Assembly (NCBI GenBank): GCA_013202185.1 | Contig: JABMSA010000404.1 | Location: 1 to 5,367 of the forward strand | Direction of reading: 5' to 3' | Length of the DNA: 5,367 nt | Source: Planctomycetota bacterium | Lineage (GTDB): Bacteria > Planctomycetota > PUPC01 > JABMSA01 | Shown: positions 5,241-5,367 of the stretch, in pieces | Layout of the letters: every line of letters begins with the position of its first letter | How positions within the stretch are numbered: position 1 is the stretch's first letter | Position numbers and translations under genes: made by a program | Notes under the pieces: generated by a model | Database searches by the model: none | What the model was told of the DNA's origin: nothing | The model's input: only the letters and a program-made list of their open reading frames with translations

Positions 5241-5367
5241 CCGTCTGTCCTTTACGCATCCATCTGCCTGCGTCCCTTTGCTCCGTGCCCGTTACGGCAC
5301 TTCATTGCTACTATGGACGCTCTGACTCCTGACCGGCTCTCGTGCCCGGTCAGGTCTCCCTGTTTAA
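5241..5367 (-). ncRNA. Group II intron domain I segment upstream of the maturase gene
   Basis: Two stems are plain. One is a perfect 9-bp stem, CCTGACCGG (5354-5346) with CCGGTCAGG (5336-5328), around a nine-base loop. The other is a 5-bp stem, GTGCC (5300-5296) with GGCAC (5289-5285), around GTAACG. Between them is GAGTCAGAGCGTCCATAGTA, a run typical of domain I just before the GGAGCAAAGGGACG stretch in related introns. The 5' splice site and exon-binding loops upstream are outside the window or cannot be placed. Confidence 0.75.

Larger units (their letters stand above)
3887..5367 (-). mobile_element. Group II intron, 3'-truncated and running off the window
   Basis: On the minus strand the window opens inside the intron's domain I (5367-5241), passes through the intron-encoded protein, and ends in the first half of domain V (3903-3887). 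The domain I part contains the recognisable run GGAGTCAGAGCGTCCATAGT followed by a GTAACGGGCACGGAGCAAAG stretch. Group II introns are self-splicing RNAs that move by reverse transcription into DNA. Here the second strand of domain V, domain VI with the branch-point adenosine, and the 3' splice site are missing, because the IS21 right end takes over at about 3886. The 5' end lies outside the window. The element should be unable to splice or move unaided. The identification is firm; the cause of the truncation is inferred. Confidence 0.88.

Noticed and set aside
1..5367. Retron, DGR or CRISPR-associated reverse transcriptase system
   Set aside because: The RT has the full group II maturase architecture with X domain and NAYFAERGLFS end, and lies between domain I and domain V sequence. 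No template/variable repeat pair, msr/msd or CRISPR array is present.

Overview
The window is a stack of mobile elements next to decayed host DNA. It suggests a GC-rich, planctomycete-like bacterium. That guess rests mainly on a C-terminal dockerin/EF-hand-like tail (about 643-726, core DYNDDC...NVLDLLCVRNRL), a style common at the ends of secreted planctomycete proteins. It is weakly supported by a lipoprotein-like start followed by a YVED..GASGADG stretch near the left edge. Everything else is mobile-element sequence and says little about the host.

Layout. Positions 1-1185 hold no intact gene that I can defend. There is a frame-broken minus-strand gene start (1-198), the 3' end of a dockerin-tailed gene (502-726), and a short open coding-like fragment that runs into the left end of an insertion sequence (about 1074-1187). 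Positions about 1186-3886 are one apparently complete IS21-family element. It carries istA (DDE transposase), istB (AAA+ helper ATPase) and a third small overlapping reading frame of 106 codons with its own strong ribosome binding site. Two 23-bp-spaced repeats mark each end. Positions about 3887-5367 are a minus-strand group II intron: part of domain I, an intact 440-residue reverse transcriptase/maturase, and the first half of domain V.

The intron and the IS converge at about 3885. Domain V of the intron stops in its terminal loop exactly where the IS right end begins. The missing half of domain V is not at the other end of the IS, so the junction is not a simple undisturbed insertion; recombination or deletion must have followed. 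The intron should therefore be unable to self-splice, although its protein frame is open.

The IS genes are tightly coupled. istA and istB overlap by ATGA, istB and the third frame overlap by 14 bases, and each start has a GGAG or GGAGG 6-7 bases upstream. The left IS end carries a perfect -10 box, and the right end carries a possible -35 pointing outward. This fits the IS21 habit of making a strong promoter when two ends abut. I see no defence system, CRISPR array, rRNA or convincing tRNA. The least described items are the third IS21 frame with its C-terminal Cys/His cluster and the IS/domain V junction.
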